64,000 nucleotides of DNA from Adiantum capillus-veneris. Lineage: Eukaryota > Streptophyta > Polypodiopsida > Polypodiales > Pteridaceae. A program made the position numbers and the translations under genes. A model generated the notes under the pieces. It was not told the origin of the DNA. It searched no databases and worked only from the letters and a program-made list of their open reading frames with translations. Below, in pieces: positions 1 to 12,719 of this stretch. The stretch spans positions 37,706,058 through 37,770,057 of the forward strand of contig CM043946.1 in the NCBI GenBank assembly GCA_014529385.2, in the 5' to 3' direction. Within the stretch, counting starts at the first letter, position 1. Each line of letters opens with the position of its first letter.

Positions 1-15
1 ACAATATGGTTGATG

Positions 16-44
16 GGTGGCAGGGCATTCAATGCCCTGCCACC
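16..44. repeat. Perfect 14-bp hairpin in CACTA subterminal region
   Basis: GGTGGCAGGGCATT is followed after one base by its exact reverse complement. It lies just inside the subterminal motif array. The other two CACTA elements in this window have a longer stem-loop in the corresponding subterminal position. Confidence 0.85.
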
Positions 45-127
45 AAAAAAAAATTCTCTCGGGCGTCGCTATAAGCGTTGCTATTTATGGCTCTGCAGCG
101 TCGCTATAAGCGTCGCTATAGTCATCT

Positions 128-491
128 GTGTAAACGTCGCTATAGGCGTCGCTATATGCGCCGCTATATAGCGACGCTTATAGTGACGCATATAGCGACG
201 CTCTCGTAGCGACGCTCGTAGCGACGGTTTTAGCGACGCCGAGGGTTATAAAAACCCAATGTATTTCCGTCGCTAACAGCGTCACAAGAGCACACAACCT
301 CTTGTAGTGCTATAAGCGTCGCTATATATCGACGCTCATAGCGATGCATATAACGACGCCTATAGCGACGCATATAGCGATGCTCTCGTAGTGACGCTAT
401 TAGCGACGGTTTTAGCGACGCCGGGGGTTATAAAAACCCAGTGTATTTCCGTCGCTAACAACGTCACAAGAGCACACAACCTCTTGTAGTG
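128..491. repeat. Tandem duplication of a 182-bp CACTA terminus
   Basis: Two adjacent 182-base units (128-309 and 310-491) share the order of subterminal motifs, a GGTTATAAAAACCCA segment and the terminal CTCTTGTAGTG. The units differ at scattered positions, so the duplication is not brand new. Confidence 0.75.
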
Positions 492-2040
492 ATATCTTAT
501 GAATTGAGAATGGAATTTTAATTTACCTAGAAACCTTTTCAGGTGCTCTGTTGGTGTTGATGGTTTGATATCTAGAATGGCTTTCACCTTTTTAGGATCA
601 ATCATGATCCCTTGCTTTGACACAATGTGTTCTAGGAGGATTCTAGACTTAACTGAAAATGCACACTTTTCAGGGTTAATTTCTATTCGTGTATCACTGC
701 ATCTCTACAAGAATAGCCTTAAATGGAAAAGATGCTTGCCTTGTGTCCTACTACGCTGAAATCATCCACAAAGAATGTCATAAAATCAGTCAGGTAGTCG
801 TCATAAGATATTTCTTGCACCATCCTTTGAAATGTAGCTGGTGCATTCTTCAGACCAAACATCATCACTGTGGCCACAAAAACTCTCCATTATATGACAA
901 GTGCCATTTTATCTCTATCTTCCAGAGCCATCTTCACTTGGTTGTAGCCACTAAAACCATCTAAGAAGGTATACATTTCCCTTTTGGCCACCTCATTGCA
1001 AGGGAAATGGGTTTGAGATGGTCGCCACATTAGGCCATCTCTAGTCAACCCATACCTTGATTTTTATGTTCTTTATGGGGACCACTACTATGGGAGACAT
1101 CCATGTGGCTTTGTCTATCGGATATATGAACCCTTAACAGTCTATCAATTTCCTCTTTCATTTGTTTGGCATAGTTTGTGTCCATTCTCTATCTTTGTTG
1201 TTTGACCAGCGCTGCTCCTTATTCAAATTAATCTTATGCTCGTAAAATTTGGGTTTCTGTCTTTTGTGTCTGTGTATGACCAAGAAAACACATCCTTGTA
1301 TTCTTCCAACAACATAAGTAGCTGTTCTTGGAACTTTTTTTGAGTTATGTACTGATTTTCATCATCTTTTCTTCCTCTAGCATGCCTATATTAACCTCTT
1401 GTGGTTGATCAAGTTTTACTTGCACAGTTGGTTTTGCCTCTTTTAACGCTTACTCTTACATCCATGCCTTCACATACTTCTTGGCTTGTTCACTTTTCCC
1501 TTGTACTAGGCTTTTTCTTTGCACTAAGTCCTTCAGACTTTTGAGTCCCAACTGCCATTTTTTGCTAACCTTCTCTAATAGCCAATCTATGGGAACTAAG
1601 AATAGAGGCATTAGATCCAGGTTTTGCTTCAATAGTGCCTCCTCTTTATCATCTTCCAGTCCTTCTGCCATGTTGCATGAGTCCTTCTTCCATGTCTCTA
1701 CATGCTTCTATGTTAAGGACAATTCTCTTTTTGCCTTGTTGTTTCCAAAGATATTATTTTCTTTTCTTTTCTCATAGATTGTCCCAATCATGCTTCACTA
1801 TTTGGCATCCCTCAACCAAGGCCTCCCTAGATGTAGTTGATACCTAGCAATTGTCTCCCTTTTGCATTGGTATGACTACCAGATATAAGAGAAATTCCAT
1901 GCCATTTATATTGGCTTTGACATTCCTTAACAATCGTTTGGAGATCATTGTGCTAATATCGACCATTCTAATTTTGAATGGAATGGTTTTGAAGTCAAGA
2001 TTTAATCTCTTCTTGCTTCCTCAGAGATTACTTGACTTTG
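492..2040 (-). pseudogene. Decayed Ty3/gypsy protease-reverse transcriptase remnant
   Basis: Read on the minus strand, the high-coordinate end gives the C-terminal part of a retroviral-type aspartic protease (a GRPWLRDAK-like stretch near 1790-1850). A linker follows, open from 1671 to 1456. The RT palm and fingers then appear: a WMSPIVVVP segment near 1110, TFLDGFSGYNQ near 970, an APATFQRM stretch near 850, FVDDFSVV (the catalytic Y/F-x-D-D box) near 770, and a GIMIDPKKV...RFLGKL segment at 623-500. Frames shift and stops interrupt throughout, so nothing here can be functional. The RT is cut off at 491/492 by the CACTA insertion; the rest presumably continues left of the window. The wording of the motifs is typical of plant gypsy elements. 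Confidence 0.8.
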
Positions 2041-3090
2041 GAGACTCTATTTTGAGTTCCCAGTGCCTAGACAGGCACTTGGACTTCTCTTTGGTCCCCG
2101 GACACTTGCCCCCACCCCATTCGTTGGTCAAATAGTCACCGACAACTCATTTTTCACCCAAAAAAGGCCATAATTGGACCAATTAAAAGGTGCCCAAATA
2201 GAGAACCATGTCGGCTAAGAAGAGAGAGAAAATTACTTGGGATAAGAGCCAAAAAAATCCCCTTTTCAATAGCTGCAATTATCTGCACACCCTTTTTCCT
2301 AACAGAGACTAGGTTTTTTGGAGCTTTTGAGAGATACCCAAACTTCAAAAGCTTGTAACTCTCTCGTCTGTTGTCGGAATCAAGCATATGGATACTCTAT
2401 GGATATCTACACGGCACGAGATTCATTTTTATGGTCTTGGTTTTCATCAATTTTAATCATGGTTTGGGTTAGTGTTGTTTCCCGTTGGACTTTACATGTG
2501 TTCAACATAGGTGTTTTCCGCAGCTTTATGGTGTTTTCTTCCGATGGTGTGGTGTGTGCAAGGCTATAGAGGTTCTCATTTTCCTTCTTGTTTGCATGCT
2601 AACAGTGTCAATCGCGGTGCATATACCCTTGTTATATTCCCTTAAAGTGGGTTTGACATGACGCATGTCAATGCCTGATGCACCTTTGGCATACACTACT
2701 ACACTGACCTCTTTCTCCACCAACATGGTGGTAGAGCGGTCTATTGACATAGAAGCTCCAAAAGTTAGAGAGATTTCTTCGAGGATGAGAAAGTTAGGAG
2801 CCTCAAAAACATAAAGTGAAGAGCCTTAAAGGGAGGAGGGGCCACAACGACGGGGTTTTTTGGCCAATAAGGCCATAGAGCAGTGGTAGAGAAAACGTGC
2901 AATTGTTCTTTGCACCTGTCACCGTCCAATGGTCACCATCACATTAACTTTGATTGTTGACATTTCAGGTTATTTCAAATAGAACTCACACCATATAATT
3001 TTAATAGTTGATGGTTCACATCATGGCTTGCTTAATAGACTACGAATAATATTTGTTTGAATTGGTTGTATGCAATGTTAAATACTATTT

Positions 3091-3094
<4 letters not shown>

Positions 3095-3157
<63 letters not shown>
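3095..3157. repeat. (AT)n-(GA)n microsatellite
   Basis: About 25 AT units run straight into about six GA units. Confidence 0.95.
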
Positions 3158-3233
3158 ACCTTTGAAATTTGTTGGTAATCATGACTCTTTAAGTTTTCTT
3201 TGTAATGAAGCCTTACTAGAACATTTTCATCAG

Positions 3234-3300
3234 GTGTGTGTGTGTGTGTGTATGTACGTGCATCACACTCTCTCTCTCTCTCCCTCTCTCTGTCTCTCCC
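3234..3300. repeat. (GT)n and (CT)n microsatellite cluster
   Basis: A GT tract, then an imperfect CT tract about 15 bases further on. Confidence 0.9.
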
Positions 3301-3990
3301 CCCTTTAACATATCAAATTTATTGCTCAATTTTTTCCAGCAAAAAATGTTGCCTTCTTAAGGCCATCGTGAAGTCTTCACCTTGTTTTTATTTAGGGAGG
3401 ATATTGCAAAAGCTAAAGGCTTGGGGAATCAAAAAAGAAAGGCTAAGGGTGTATATACTAAGCATTGTCTAAGTTGGGATAAAAACAATTTCTCAAGACT
3501 TGATACTTAAGACAAACCCTATTGAGGCTTTGCGTGCTACTTCAATCACCATGGCATCTGGGGACTTTGCTTGCGAGGGGTTCGGAGCTGGGGTACTCAT
3601 AGGAGCCACCTACAGCAAGAAGTGTCCAAATGTCTTGGAGGATGTAGATCTTCTTGGTGGTTTTGACCTTGGGAGACGAAGGTGTTGCCTGTTATCACAA
3701 CCACCCACATAATGTCAATCGGGTGGATCGAAACCCGGTTAGTGCATGGATGCACCAAATGCGATGGATTGAGGGCTCTAATGAGAGAGTAGGAGTTAGT
3801 GATTAGGAAAGAGAGAATTCAAGAAGAGATGGGAAGCTCTTCGCACACACACCTCGATCCATCACTCAACTCTCACAAGCTCAAGAACATGATGTTAATC
3901 TCTCACTAATGATTAACATTCACACACAAAATCATGCACACACAAGCATATGGAAGCCAAGATTATAGAAATGCAATGCCATTGCCTCAA

Positions 3991-4011
3991 CACACACACA
4001 CACACACACAC
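3991..4011. repeat. (CA)n microsatellite
   Basis: Ten uninterrupted CA units in otherwise unassigned sequence. Confidence 0.9.
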
Positions 4012-4894
4012 TAATTGAGCACACACATGAAGAAAGCACACAACACATTAAAAAATTAGCAAGAGGAGAGAATGATTAGATAAATTTAGAGACAAATAAT
4101 CACAAATCTAAGCATCACAACACATAAAGACACGGGAGAGAAGCATAGAGAGACAAATAGCTTTGCATTATCAGCCCAATGCTAGCCACAATGTGAGAGG
4201 GGAGCTCCATCTCCATAGCCACCTCTCTCTCTACTCTTCACCCTAGCTCTCCAAAGAATGAGCTTCACATTGTGGCATTTGAAATTTATACCTAGGTTTT
4301 TTTGAGAAGTGATCTGCCACCCAAATGTGCATAAAAGTCCTAGGCTCACAAATACGAGCTGGAACTTTCATAGAGCCCGCAGATATAAGAAAGGTACATA
4401 TACACATGTATGTATACATCAATGTAAGCACAATGCATGTCATTGACACTCGTTCGTCAACAATCTCCCCTTCCGAGGCTTTGTCATCCCTGACAAAGCC
4501 ATTTCGAGGTAGAAATTCAATGTGCTTGCAAAAGAAAAATGTCGATGAGGTAGAAAGCTGAATTATATGGCAATAAAGCATGAGGAGAATCTAAAGCACA
4601 TGTGGAAATGAGTAAATGAAAATAATTATGAAATGTTACACTTCCATTAAGGACAAATAAATTACATTTTGCTAAAACTAATCAATCAAGAGTTTTGGGC
4701 TTATGGATGAATCTATCGATTAATTAGCTATGACTAAGGTTAAAACAACTACTCTAGTACTAGCTAAGTTAGGAAAATTATCTAAATTCTTGATTCCCTA
4801 ATTGTGCCTTTTAGCTTTGTTTAGTCAACTAACTCTCACAAATCCAAGCAAAAGCTTGAATTTTACACTTTAAGCTCAATGGAAGTAATTTTCA

Positions 4895-5150
4895 TGTCAT
4901 TGTTCTTTTTTTCTCTTTTTCTCTTCATTTTTCTTTCTTTCACATTGGTTCAAGATTATTTGACATGTGTATTTATTTTGTATGCTCGGGGCTTTTTGCT
5001 TCTCAAAGAAAAGAGCCCACACTAGGAACCTCTAGGGCTCTACTATCATGGGTTATACATGTGAGTGAAGTACCAAATCAAGCTGGGATCTCTCTTCCCG
5101 CTTAAGATTTTATATTTGTGGCACTTTTACTTTTTGCTTCCATTTACTTT
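4895..5150 (-). mobile_element. Fragment of gag-protease retroelement 3' untranslated region
   Basis: The reverse complement aligns by eye over about 240 bases, at perhaps 75-80 percent identity, with 31420-31625, the non-coding region between the last ORF and the 3' LTR of the complete gag-protease element. Shared landmarks are GGTACTTCACTCACATGTAT and GAGCCCTAGAGGTTCC. No LTR or coding part of this copy was found nearby, so it is an isolated decayed fragment, or its remaining parts are too diverged to see. Confidence 0.65.
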
Positions 5151-6373
5151 GTATTCTCACTAGTGTCCTTTGTTGTTTAAGTGAGCAAGCCTCTCTATGT
5201 CTAGAACACTCCTAAGGTCTCAAACAATCAAACAATTTTACCAACTAGGACTAGCGGTCAAGTAAATGAGTTAACCTAAAGTCATGGTCTCCTAACATGA
5301 AGGCTCATCTATCAGACTAAACTGTAGTTCAATCAACCTAAGAAAATAAAAATTTATACATCGATAATGGTAGATAACATAACCGAATGCACTCAATCAA
5401 ACCATGGAAAACCACAATTAGCAAATATAAATACTCATAAGCATGAATCATGGAAACTAGTACACCTAGAGGTATGGGATGTGTCTATATCTCTGGAAGA
5501 AAAATGCAATGCAGAAGGTAGATCTATCCATGCTACGTGAAAGCTCAAGTCCATCTATGCTACAAAATCATCAACAAAACACTACCACCTAGAAAGGTGT
5601 GGCAACATAGAAATGAAAGTTTTATTATTTAAATGCAAATAAAAGGAAGTCCTATACTAAGGTCTCATACCTGGATGCCTAGAGGGAACAAACCCTAAGG
5701 GAAAAAAGTAGCTCTAGTATAAGTGCACGTGTTTAGTACACCATAGTCAATTTGCACAAGTCAAGGGTCTAGTGCAACTCGGAGGGATAAGAGAACTCTC
5801 TCCAAACAATAAAATCTGCAATTTTCTAGCTCTCTTTCTAATGGTCATTCACTTGATAGCACCTAGATCCATGTCAATGGTAATATATGTAGCTCAAGTA
5901 ATGTGTCTAGGGATGACATCAATCTATGATTGTATGGTCAATGAACTCTATGGCTCAAGATCCCTTACAGACTGAGTCTTGCCTAGCTCTAGGTCAACAA
6001 CATGGTCAATGGAAATCTCAAGTGAGCTATGGCTCGTTTCAACCTGTGATGTGATAGGTGGCGGCTCTTTGGTAGCCAAATCTTCAATGTCCATGGTATC
6101 TCACTGAATGTAGGTCAAGCTCTCCTCACCTATGGTGGTGAATGTCTTGCTCATGTCAGCACTCATCGTAGGGTAGGCCTCTACATATGTTGTGAACATC
6201 GTCTAGATCTCTGTAGCATGGGTGTGGTCAAAGAAGTTGTAGGAGATCTACGAGGATGTGCTATGGTCTGTGGTGTAGGAACCCAGATCTATATATTTCC
6301 TCTAGTGACTGTCTAGATGTGAGCCAACCCTAGGATAAACCATCATGTGTATTGTCGCTCTTAATCCAAACGT
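5151..6373. other. Unassigned sequence
   Basis: No recognisable coding sequence, RNA gene or transposon end. It lies between a retroelement 3'-UTR fragment and the LTR-like block starting at 6374, and may hold more of either. Confidence 0.4.
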
Positions 6374-7090
6374 TGGAGAGGAAGAATAAGGAACACACCC
6401 GACACACACGTAGCTACTCCTATATACCTCACGGTATCCACAGCACCCCTGTCCTCTCGAAAACACCTTCAAAAAAGATGATTTACACTAGCAGGGCCTC
6501 GCCTGCACTTTGCCCAACGCACACACGCTTTGCACAATCCTCAGAAAGCTATCACATCAATCTTTCCCGCTTCCGGCTCTTCCACATCTCAACACCTCTC
6601 TCTTTCTCTCTCACACACACAGGGGGCCCGGGGGGCGCACACGCTCACACACACCGGCATCACACACCCTAGAGACGAACAAAGAAGAAAGGGGAAAGGG
6701 GGGAAAGACGATGCCAAAATCAATAATGAAGGCTTCTCCATTCAAAGGAAAGCACCCTGTACAAACTCCATAAACCGTGTTCTAAGCTCCACCATGGCAA
6801 TCACCAATCCATGTCGAGAGCCACACACATCCCTCAAAACTCGACTCCTTGGGCACACACTTCAACGAAAACTCCACCACCAACTTCGCATCGGAAACAG
6901 CTTTTTCTCTTAGGAGTCCTCGCTGGCTCTTTCTTCTGCGAGGCCCTCTCTGTTTCGAGCCCCTTCACGAACAACGTGTGCCGACGCTGAGCGCACGAAG
7001 TCTCTCTCCTTTCTCAATTTTTCAATTCTCCTCCTCCTCCTTCTCCAAGAAAAAGGCTCATGCTCGAAAAAGGCTTATAAGTCATTACAA
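6374..7090 (-). repeat. LTR-like block of the gag-only retroelement (far copy)
   Basis: This block is closely similar to 33570-34260 (same order, few indels), starting at TGGAGAGG in both and fading where the sequences read ATGCTCGAAAAA. On the minus strand both therefore end in CCTCTCCA, the TG/CA type of LTR end. The near copy at 33570 is followed five bases later by a primer-site-like TGG and then gag; this far copy lies downstream of gag. The pair thus behaves like the 3' parts of the two LTRs of one minus-strand element. The 5' parts of the two LTRs do not align convincingly, so the complete LTR length is unresolved. Confidence 0.6.
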
Positions 7091-9126
7091 AAATGTCCCT
7101 TTTTACTTTTTGCTTGTGAAACTCACCTCAACTTTCCGGTTTTCAAATTCTATTCTTACTTCTTATTGCCTTTTGCACTTATAACTAAGGAAGGGTTTTA
7201 ATGCAAGCTTTCCATGCTGCCGGTGCTTGGTGTGCTCAAGTTGGCAAAATTCCCCTCTCAACAAGTCACACCCTTTCCAACACTGAACCTTGAAAACTTT
7301 GCCGCATTTCAATCGCTTCACACCTCCATACATCAAGTTGCAAAAGTAGACAAAAAATTCAATTTATGTCCGTCGCGAGATCATCTGTCCACTTGAATTG
7401 GGCGTACCTCGATGCCCTTGACTCCGATCGGCCATCCGTAAATTTTGGTTGAATCCCCATATTGCATATGATTTTGCAGAACCCGAGCGAGCTAAAAAAT
7501 ATCTTTGTCCACATGCCTATCAATGCCGCTCGATGAGCACATACCGGACCCTCGGTAAATATTCCGCAGGCCATAACTTGCCCGTTTGAGCTCTGAATGG
7601 CGAACCGAAAAGACCGGCATGATCGACAACTCGAGCTTTACACACGTATCCACTGATCCTAGTTTTGGCTACCTGTATGTACCTGCCTTGCCCATCGGGG
7701 ATCTGCAAAGCATTCCATCTTCGGACAATCATAACTGTCACAGACGGACTCCGTTTGAGGAGCCGTCTAGATGGGCTTCTAGAGCATCTTGAGCACTTCA
7801 TTTTGGAACACATTTCCCGCATATCAAACACTTTGACGTGCCATCCCAATCAGCCCACTTTGGAGGCCCCCCCTTGGTCTAAAAAACCGTCTTAAGCATG
7901 TTTTTGTGCTGCCACTTGCCTACCCAGGGTCTTCATATCTACTTTAGCCCTTTGCCATGCACATGCTAGCACCCTTTGCACTGCATAGAACACTTCTCAT
8001 TGAGGACCAACTTTGGTTTCACCATCATTGCCCACCCCCTAGTTGAACATTTATGTTCAACCACAAATAGGCTTATTGCACTAAAAAACTGTCACACCAA
8101 AACAAACTCTCTGCACATCACAAAACCACCTAACATATCTACAAAATCTGGCATCTGCTACCCGCTACCTTTGTTCATGCGGGCTGCCCAACCCCCTGCT
8201 TTACCTCATCCGCCTGGGTCAAACACTTGGCATTGGTCACGTTGTTGGGAAACAAGCAAACTGAAACACCTCTATAGTGATGTCACCCAAGAGCGTTGAA
8301 AGAGAACTACAAGACACAAAAAAATTTGCCAAATCCTTTTGAAACACCACAAGTCCAATAGGAGTAGACCCTTGGGAATTTACTAGCCGTCGCCCACCCA
8401 AGAGACTATGTCACATATGAGCAAAACCCTGTCAAAGCACGGATTTACAGCACACGCCGACCAATGCAGATGAATACAAGAGCCTCTCCTTTCACCATTG
8501 AACATCACAAACCCGTAACTTCAAAATCAATTCCACAATTCATAGATACATGCCCTCCGAATCTGTCTACACATAATTTGCCACTAGGCTGCCATAGCCA
8601 TAACCCTACAGAGAACTAGTCGTAACGTGAAGAGCACAACTCCAATTGGGACACTTTAAAGATTGAGATAAATCTTGAAAAATGACTGGCGATAAATCTG
8701 AAGATGACCAAAATTTATTCCATACGCCGCCATGAGCAAAATTGACGTGAACAGAAAGCTGTCCCAGCACGACTACACGTAGAGAAGGCTAGTCGAGGCA
8801 AAAAACTGCATCCAAAGGGATGAAGAAGACACAACGACCCAAAACCTGCAAATTTTTTATGTTTGGATGAACGTTTTTTAGATTTTACATGATTTTTAGT
8901 TATATACAAGTCTCCCTTCAAAAAACTCACTCACGGGCACTTACAGTAGCTCGACAACTGTCACTAGACTAGCGACTTGCAATGCATGTACATGTGCTTG
9001 CTAAAGAAAACTAAAAACCCCACAAAAAGAAAGCCCACACACACTTTTGACATCGTACATCATGTCCGTATGTACAAATTTACAAAAAACAGGGTTCTCA
9101 AAATGCGCGCAACAACGTCCATCCAT
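7091..9126 (-). other. Probable LTR/3'-UTR sequence downstream of the gag-only ORF
   Basis: The stretch lies between the end of the minus-strand gag-like ORFs and the LTR-like block. It has moderately long open frames on the minus strand (for example 7849-7520), but none resembles a protein family I know. I infer it is U3 or 3' untranslated sequence of the host retroelement. No LTR start with a flanking polypurine tract could be fixed. Confidence 0.35.
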
Positions 9127-9498
9127 CTACATCAGGCTCACATAGAGCCGCACCAAGGCATCTAGCCAACCATCCACATAAGTTTCCCTGGGCATACTTC
9201 CACTACTCCCAGCATCCGTAGGCATACTCTCCAGTTCCAAAAAAACACCACCAAAAGCATCACCGCTCTCCAAGTGTACATCATCATTCACATTGAACAT
9301 ACCATGCCCTCCTTCCCAACCATATAACGCAAGATCCTCCTTAAGCAAATCTTGTACCTGCTCGATAGCCCACTGCATAGCTGCGTTTATTAGAGTCCCC
9401 TTCAAAAACCATACGCAAACTTCCGTTAATAGCTCGAATAAGTCCACACCCTTGGACTTTTCTTCATGCTCAAAAGAACCACTCCGTTTAGCGGGCAA
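9127..9498 (-). CDS. Second small ORF of the gag-only retroelement
   Basis: An open frame of about 123 codons overlaps the end of the upstream gag-like ORF by 11 bases in a different frame and opens with a TTG rather than an ATG. That fits a frameshifted continuation of the same polyprotein better than an independent gene. The product is acidic, has an amphipathic-looking middle and carries no zinc knuckle or protease motif. I do not recognise it. It is the last coding sequence before the LTR-like region of this minus-strand element, where protease or RT would be expected in an autonomous retrotransposon and is absent. Confidence 0.4.
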   Translation of the reverse strand: MPAKRSGSFEHEEKSKGVDLFELLTEVCVWFLKGTLINAAMQWAIEQVQDLLKEDLALYGWEGGHGMFNVNDDVHLESGDAFGGVFLELESMPTDAGSSGSMPRETYVDGWLDALVRLYVSLM

Positions 9499-10302
9499 CC
9501 TCTTTCAACATAGGCACCCCGATCACCATTGCTTCCACACTCACCTCCGTACCTGCCTCTGTTGGCACCACCATAGCAGCACACTTTTGCTCTCCAAAAG
9601 AAACCGCCAACTGGAGAGGGATAGACCCTCGTATCACCTGCATTCTAGTCAAAGCTTTCCCTACAAGCACCTGTGTCTCTTCATCCATCTCACCCACCGG
9701 GTCATCAAAACCCCAATCATCTTCATCTTCAATGTTTTCCTGGCCAAAAGAACCTGTATCCAAGGCACTACCCGTGAAATCCATAGGCAATTTCAGTTGC
9801 TCTTCCCTTCGATAAGTATCTGATGCCTCTCCCTTACCATCTTCTTCAACCTGTTCTTCTTTCTTAGCCACCACAACACTCTCCTTCTTGGGAAACCCTT
9901 GTATCTGTCGTACAATCAAAGCACCTTCCACAGCTACCTTGATGAGCATTGTCATTAGCATGGTGCCACACAACACCCTCACCTGCATGTCTCCATTTCC
10001 AAGCTCTGATGCTATCACCTGCTCATCCTTTATAGTGGCAACCACCACATCCTTATGCATATTCGAAGGTAACTTTACCATTACCAGCACCGACTCTTCG
10101 GATTCTGTCTCCCAGCTCCTATCTCTATCCTCCTCGCTCGTTTCCCAAAAGCTTGAGCTTGTAGCCTCATCATCTTCACCATAGGCCAATTTGGCTTCAG
10201 TATCATTATCCTCTAGCTTCTTTACAAAAGCTCGACCATCATCCTGCCCACTTTCATCATCCAACCCCAACCTTTCTGCACCTACCACTTGGCCATGATC
10301 TG
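9488..10302 (-). pseudogene. C-terminal half of gag-like polyprotein, split by nested insertions
   Basis: About 270 codons, very rich in Glu and Asp, with no CCHC knuckle, no D-S/T-G protease site and no RT motif. It is not a free-standing gene. At 10302 it is broken by the 5' LTR of a gypsy element, and the reading frame resumes across a 19-base stub at 23790-23808 and then at 32723 on the other side of a second LTR element. The frame matches across both junctions when one copy of each target-site duplication is removed, which shows that this half and the gag half at 32723-33506 were one ORF. The molecular role of the acidic tail is unknown. Confidence 0.75.
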
Positions 10303-12069
10303 TGTAATAGGACTAATCTTTGAAGTTCTTCAAGTTGAAAAGATTGTAGCAGGGCATATGTTTCGTTTAGCAGGATTTGAAAGATTGTTGAATAGTCTAT
10401 TAAATAGAGCTTATATGAATGAGTTTGAGATATTAAGAGAGAACATATATTGTTTTTTAAATAATACACTAAAGACTTGATAAAGATTAATGAATAACAG
10501 ATAGTCTGTCTATGAACAGTAAAATTGATATTTTTATTAATATCAATGTTTTATATTTATGTGTTTTAGCTTAAAATGCATGGGTAGGCTTAAAATAAGT
10601 TGAAAAAGTAGTGGAGATCCAAAAATAGAGCTTTTATGAGTCGCGACCTAAAAGCTGCGTTTTCAGCCAAAGAAAGACGTTTTTCGCAATTCTGTCCAAG
10701 ACGACTTGTAGACCAAACCTATTCCCGTCATTTTGAGTACCTGGATTGATCTGTTCTGAGTTCGTTTGTAAAAGTTATGATGAAAACAAACAGAAGGCAG
10801 CAGTAGTGTAGTATACAGAGGGACAGTCAGACATACAACATCATACAGCTCTTCCTGCTATCAACCAAGAAGTGGATTTGTTTCTTCATGGTAGTCTATT
10901 GCAATTGAGATTATGAAGGTACATAATTATGTTTTTTCACTTTTATTATCATGTTGAATTGGTCGCACGAGTATGTTCTTTTGGCTATTTTATAGGGGAT
11001 GCAGAAATCAATGTGTGAAACAGGATTTGTGCAAAGTGTCATGATAAAAATCTAACCTTTACGGATCTCTTAGCGATCACGTTCTTATCTTATTCTCGCA
11101 GGTATACTTGGTGTGAAAATTGAGTTGACTGAACGCCTAAAAAGCGGCTATTTTGAGAAGTCACAGGCTTTTCAAGGAAAAGAAGGATAAAAGCACGACG
11201 GGTGGTGCGTGTTGAGAGAGAAGGAGAGAGCACAGAAGTAGAACCCCAAAGTGTGTAGAATACACACATGAGATGATGTATATATAGAGGGGACCTGGGT
11301 GCCATATATAGAGAAGCCATATATTGAGTAGCTTCACATATAAGCTCAACACCCCCGCTCAAATAAGGGTCCCTAACTGTGGATGAAAAAACCCTTGGGG
11401 GATCAAGAAAAAAACTCACAGCTCTATATACACCCACCGTTATATTATAAAAATCATTGAATATACAAATGTTTACGAGGAGCTACATCACTCCTTTTAC
11501 AATGAATGTTTTATGAGGAGTTACATTACTCCTATATATCCTATCAATACAAGAATGAATACAAAGGTTCAATAAAGAGGTGTAAAAGCTATCGATTAGC
11601 TTGTAATCAAAAGTGTCTCCGTGAATCTGCTGTGTAGCTTGTCATCAATATCGCATCACCAAACATGTCTTCATGTTGTCATCAATATGGCATCAACAAA
11701 CATATCTTCATAAATCTTTAATTGTCACCAAGTTTGTCTTCATAAAATCAATTCTTTGATCAGTCCTACATAGATCATAGACCCCAAAAAACAACATGTC
11801 ATGAAAATTATTAGCATCGTTAATGAAATAATTACGTTCACAATGCCATAAGAGATGGTTCGCGACGCCACTCTTTTCACGACATATAGACGTACGACAA
11901 CATATGGTACATAAAGTATAAACGTAAAAGTACAAAATGTGTGATTATGTGATACAAATGATATGTGTATATACTACATAAAACAACATTTATCAATGTA
12001 GTGATCAATGAATACCATCAAAGTATTAACAAAATATCATCATTATATCAATAAAAATGAATAAATCAA

Positions 12070-12480
12070 CATGGTATCAACGAAAAGCATCATGATATCA
12101 CCGAGAATAATCATTGTATCAACGAAACAACATCATGGCATCACCGAGAATAACCATGGTATCAATGAAACATCATCATGGCATCACCGAGAATAACCAT
12201 GGTATCAACGAAACAACATCATGGTTTCACCGAGAATAACCATGGTATCAACAAAACATCATCATGGTATCAACAAAAATCACCATGGAATCAACGAAAT
12301 ATCATCATGGAATCACCGAGAATAACCATGGTATCAACGAAATATCATCATGGCACCACCGAGAATAACCATGGTATCAATGACATATCATCATGGTATC
12401 AACGAAAATCACCATGACCAAACTATTAACAAAACATCATCATGGTACCATCAAAATCACTATGGTATCAATGACAAATT
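12070..12480 (-). repeat. Short tandem array (CATGGTATCA-type) in short-LTR element copy 1
   Basis: Roughly 20-base units built round CATGGTATCAACGAAA and CATGGCATCACCGAGA alternate some 20 times. The incidental peptide frame is a by-product of the repeat. The same array lies at 17920-18350 in copy 2 in the opposite orientation on the window strand, hence the same orientation within the element. Confidence 0.9.
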
Positions 12481-12719
12481 ATCAATAAAACGACGTAAAC
12501 TATATCTCTAAAAGAATAATTATACGAGAATCAATGAACGAGTATATCATATAACAAAAGATCATGTATCAACAGTAGCTCGATAGAATTTGGACGATCA
12601 TCAACGGCTCGACTGAATCGGAACGATGTGTAACTGGCTTCTGCAGCAAAGTTACGTCAGTAACAAATATATGATTGATGAAGAAAAATATAATTGAGAA
12701 GTTTTCAATTATGAGAAAA

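Larger units (their letters stand above)
1..491. mobile_element. CACTA (En/Spm-type) transposon, right terminal region
   Basis: The block is packed with short GCGTCGCTATA-type motifs in both orientations and ends in CTCTTGTAGTG, the reverse complement of CACTACAAGAG, the signature terminus of CACTA elements; such subterminal motifs are the usual transposase-binding region. The body of the element lies left of the window and no transposase is visible. The terminal motif occurs twice (ending at 309 and 491) because the last 182 bases repeat the preceding 182. To the right, minus-strand gypsy RT codons begin directly, so the element sits inside that RT remnant. The terminus differs from the CACTACAACA end of the two other CACTA elements in the window, so this is another subfamily. 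Confidence 0.75.
2041..4894. other. Unassigned sequence with microsatellites
   Basis: I see no coding similarity in short open frames on either strand. The stretch is AT-rich with several simple repeats (listed separately). It may be decayed LTR or UTR sequence of the gypsy remnant to its left, but no terminus could be placed. Confidence 0.5.

Noticed and set aside
6352-6913. Plus-strand frames in the LTR-like block, with counterparts at 33485-34328
   Set aside because: Similarity between the two blocks is at DNA level in an LTR on the other strand; the frames shift relative to each other and show no protein-like conservation.
7520-7849. Minus-strand frame of 109 codons as a gene of the gag-only element
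   Set aside because: No similarity recognised and it lies in presumed LTR/UTR; the counterpart LTR does not share it.
12178-12417. Open frame of 79 codons reading as repeated His/Asn/Ser/Trp peptides, and the matching one at 17971-18210
   Set aside because: It is the tandem minisatellite read as protein; frame and repeat period coincide, and both copies lie in non-coding elements.
12070-12480. Regularly spaced repeats resembling a CRISPR array
   Set aside because: Units run head to tail without unique spacers, in a eukaryotic retroelement.
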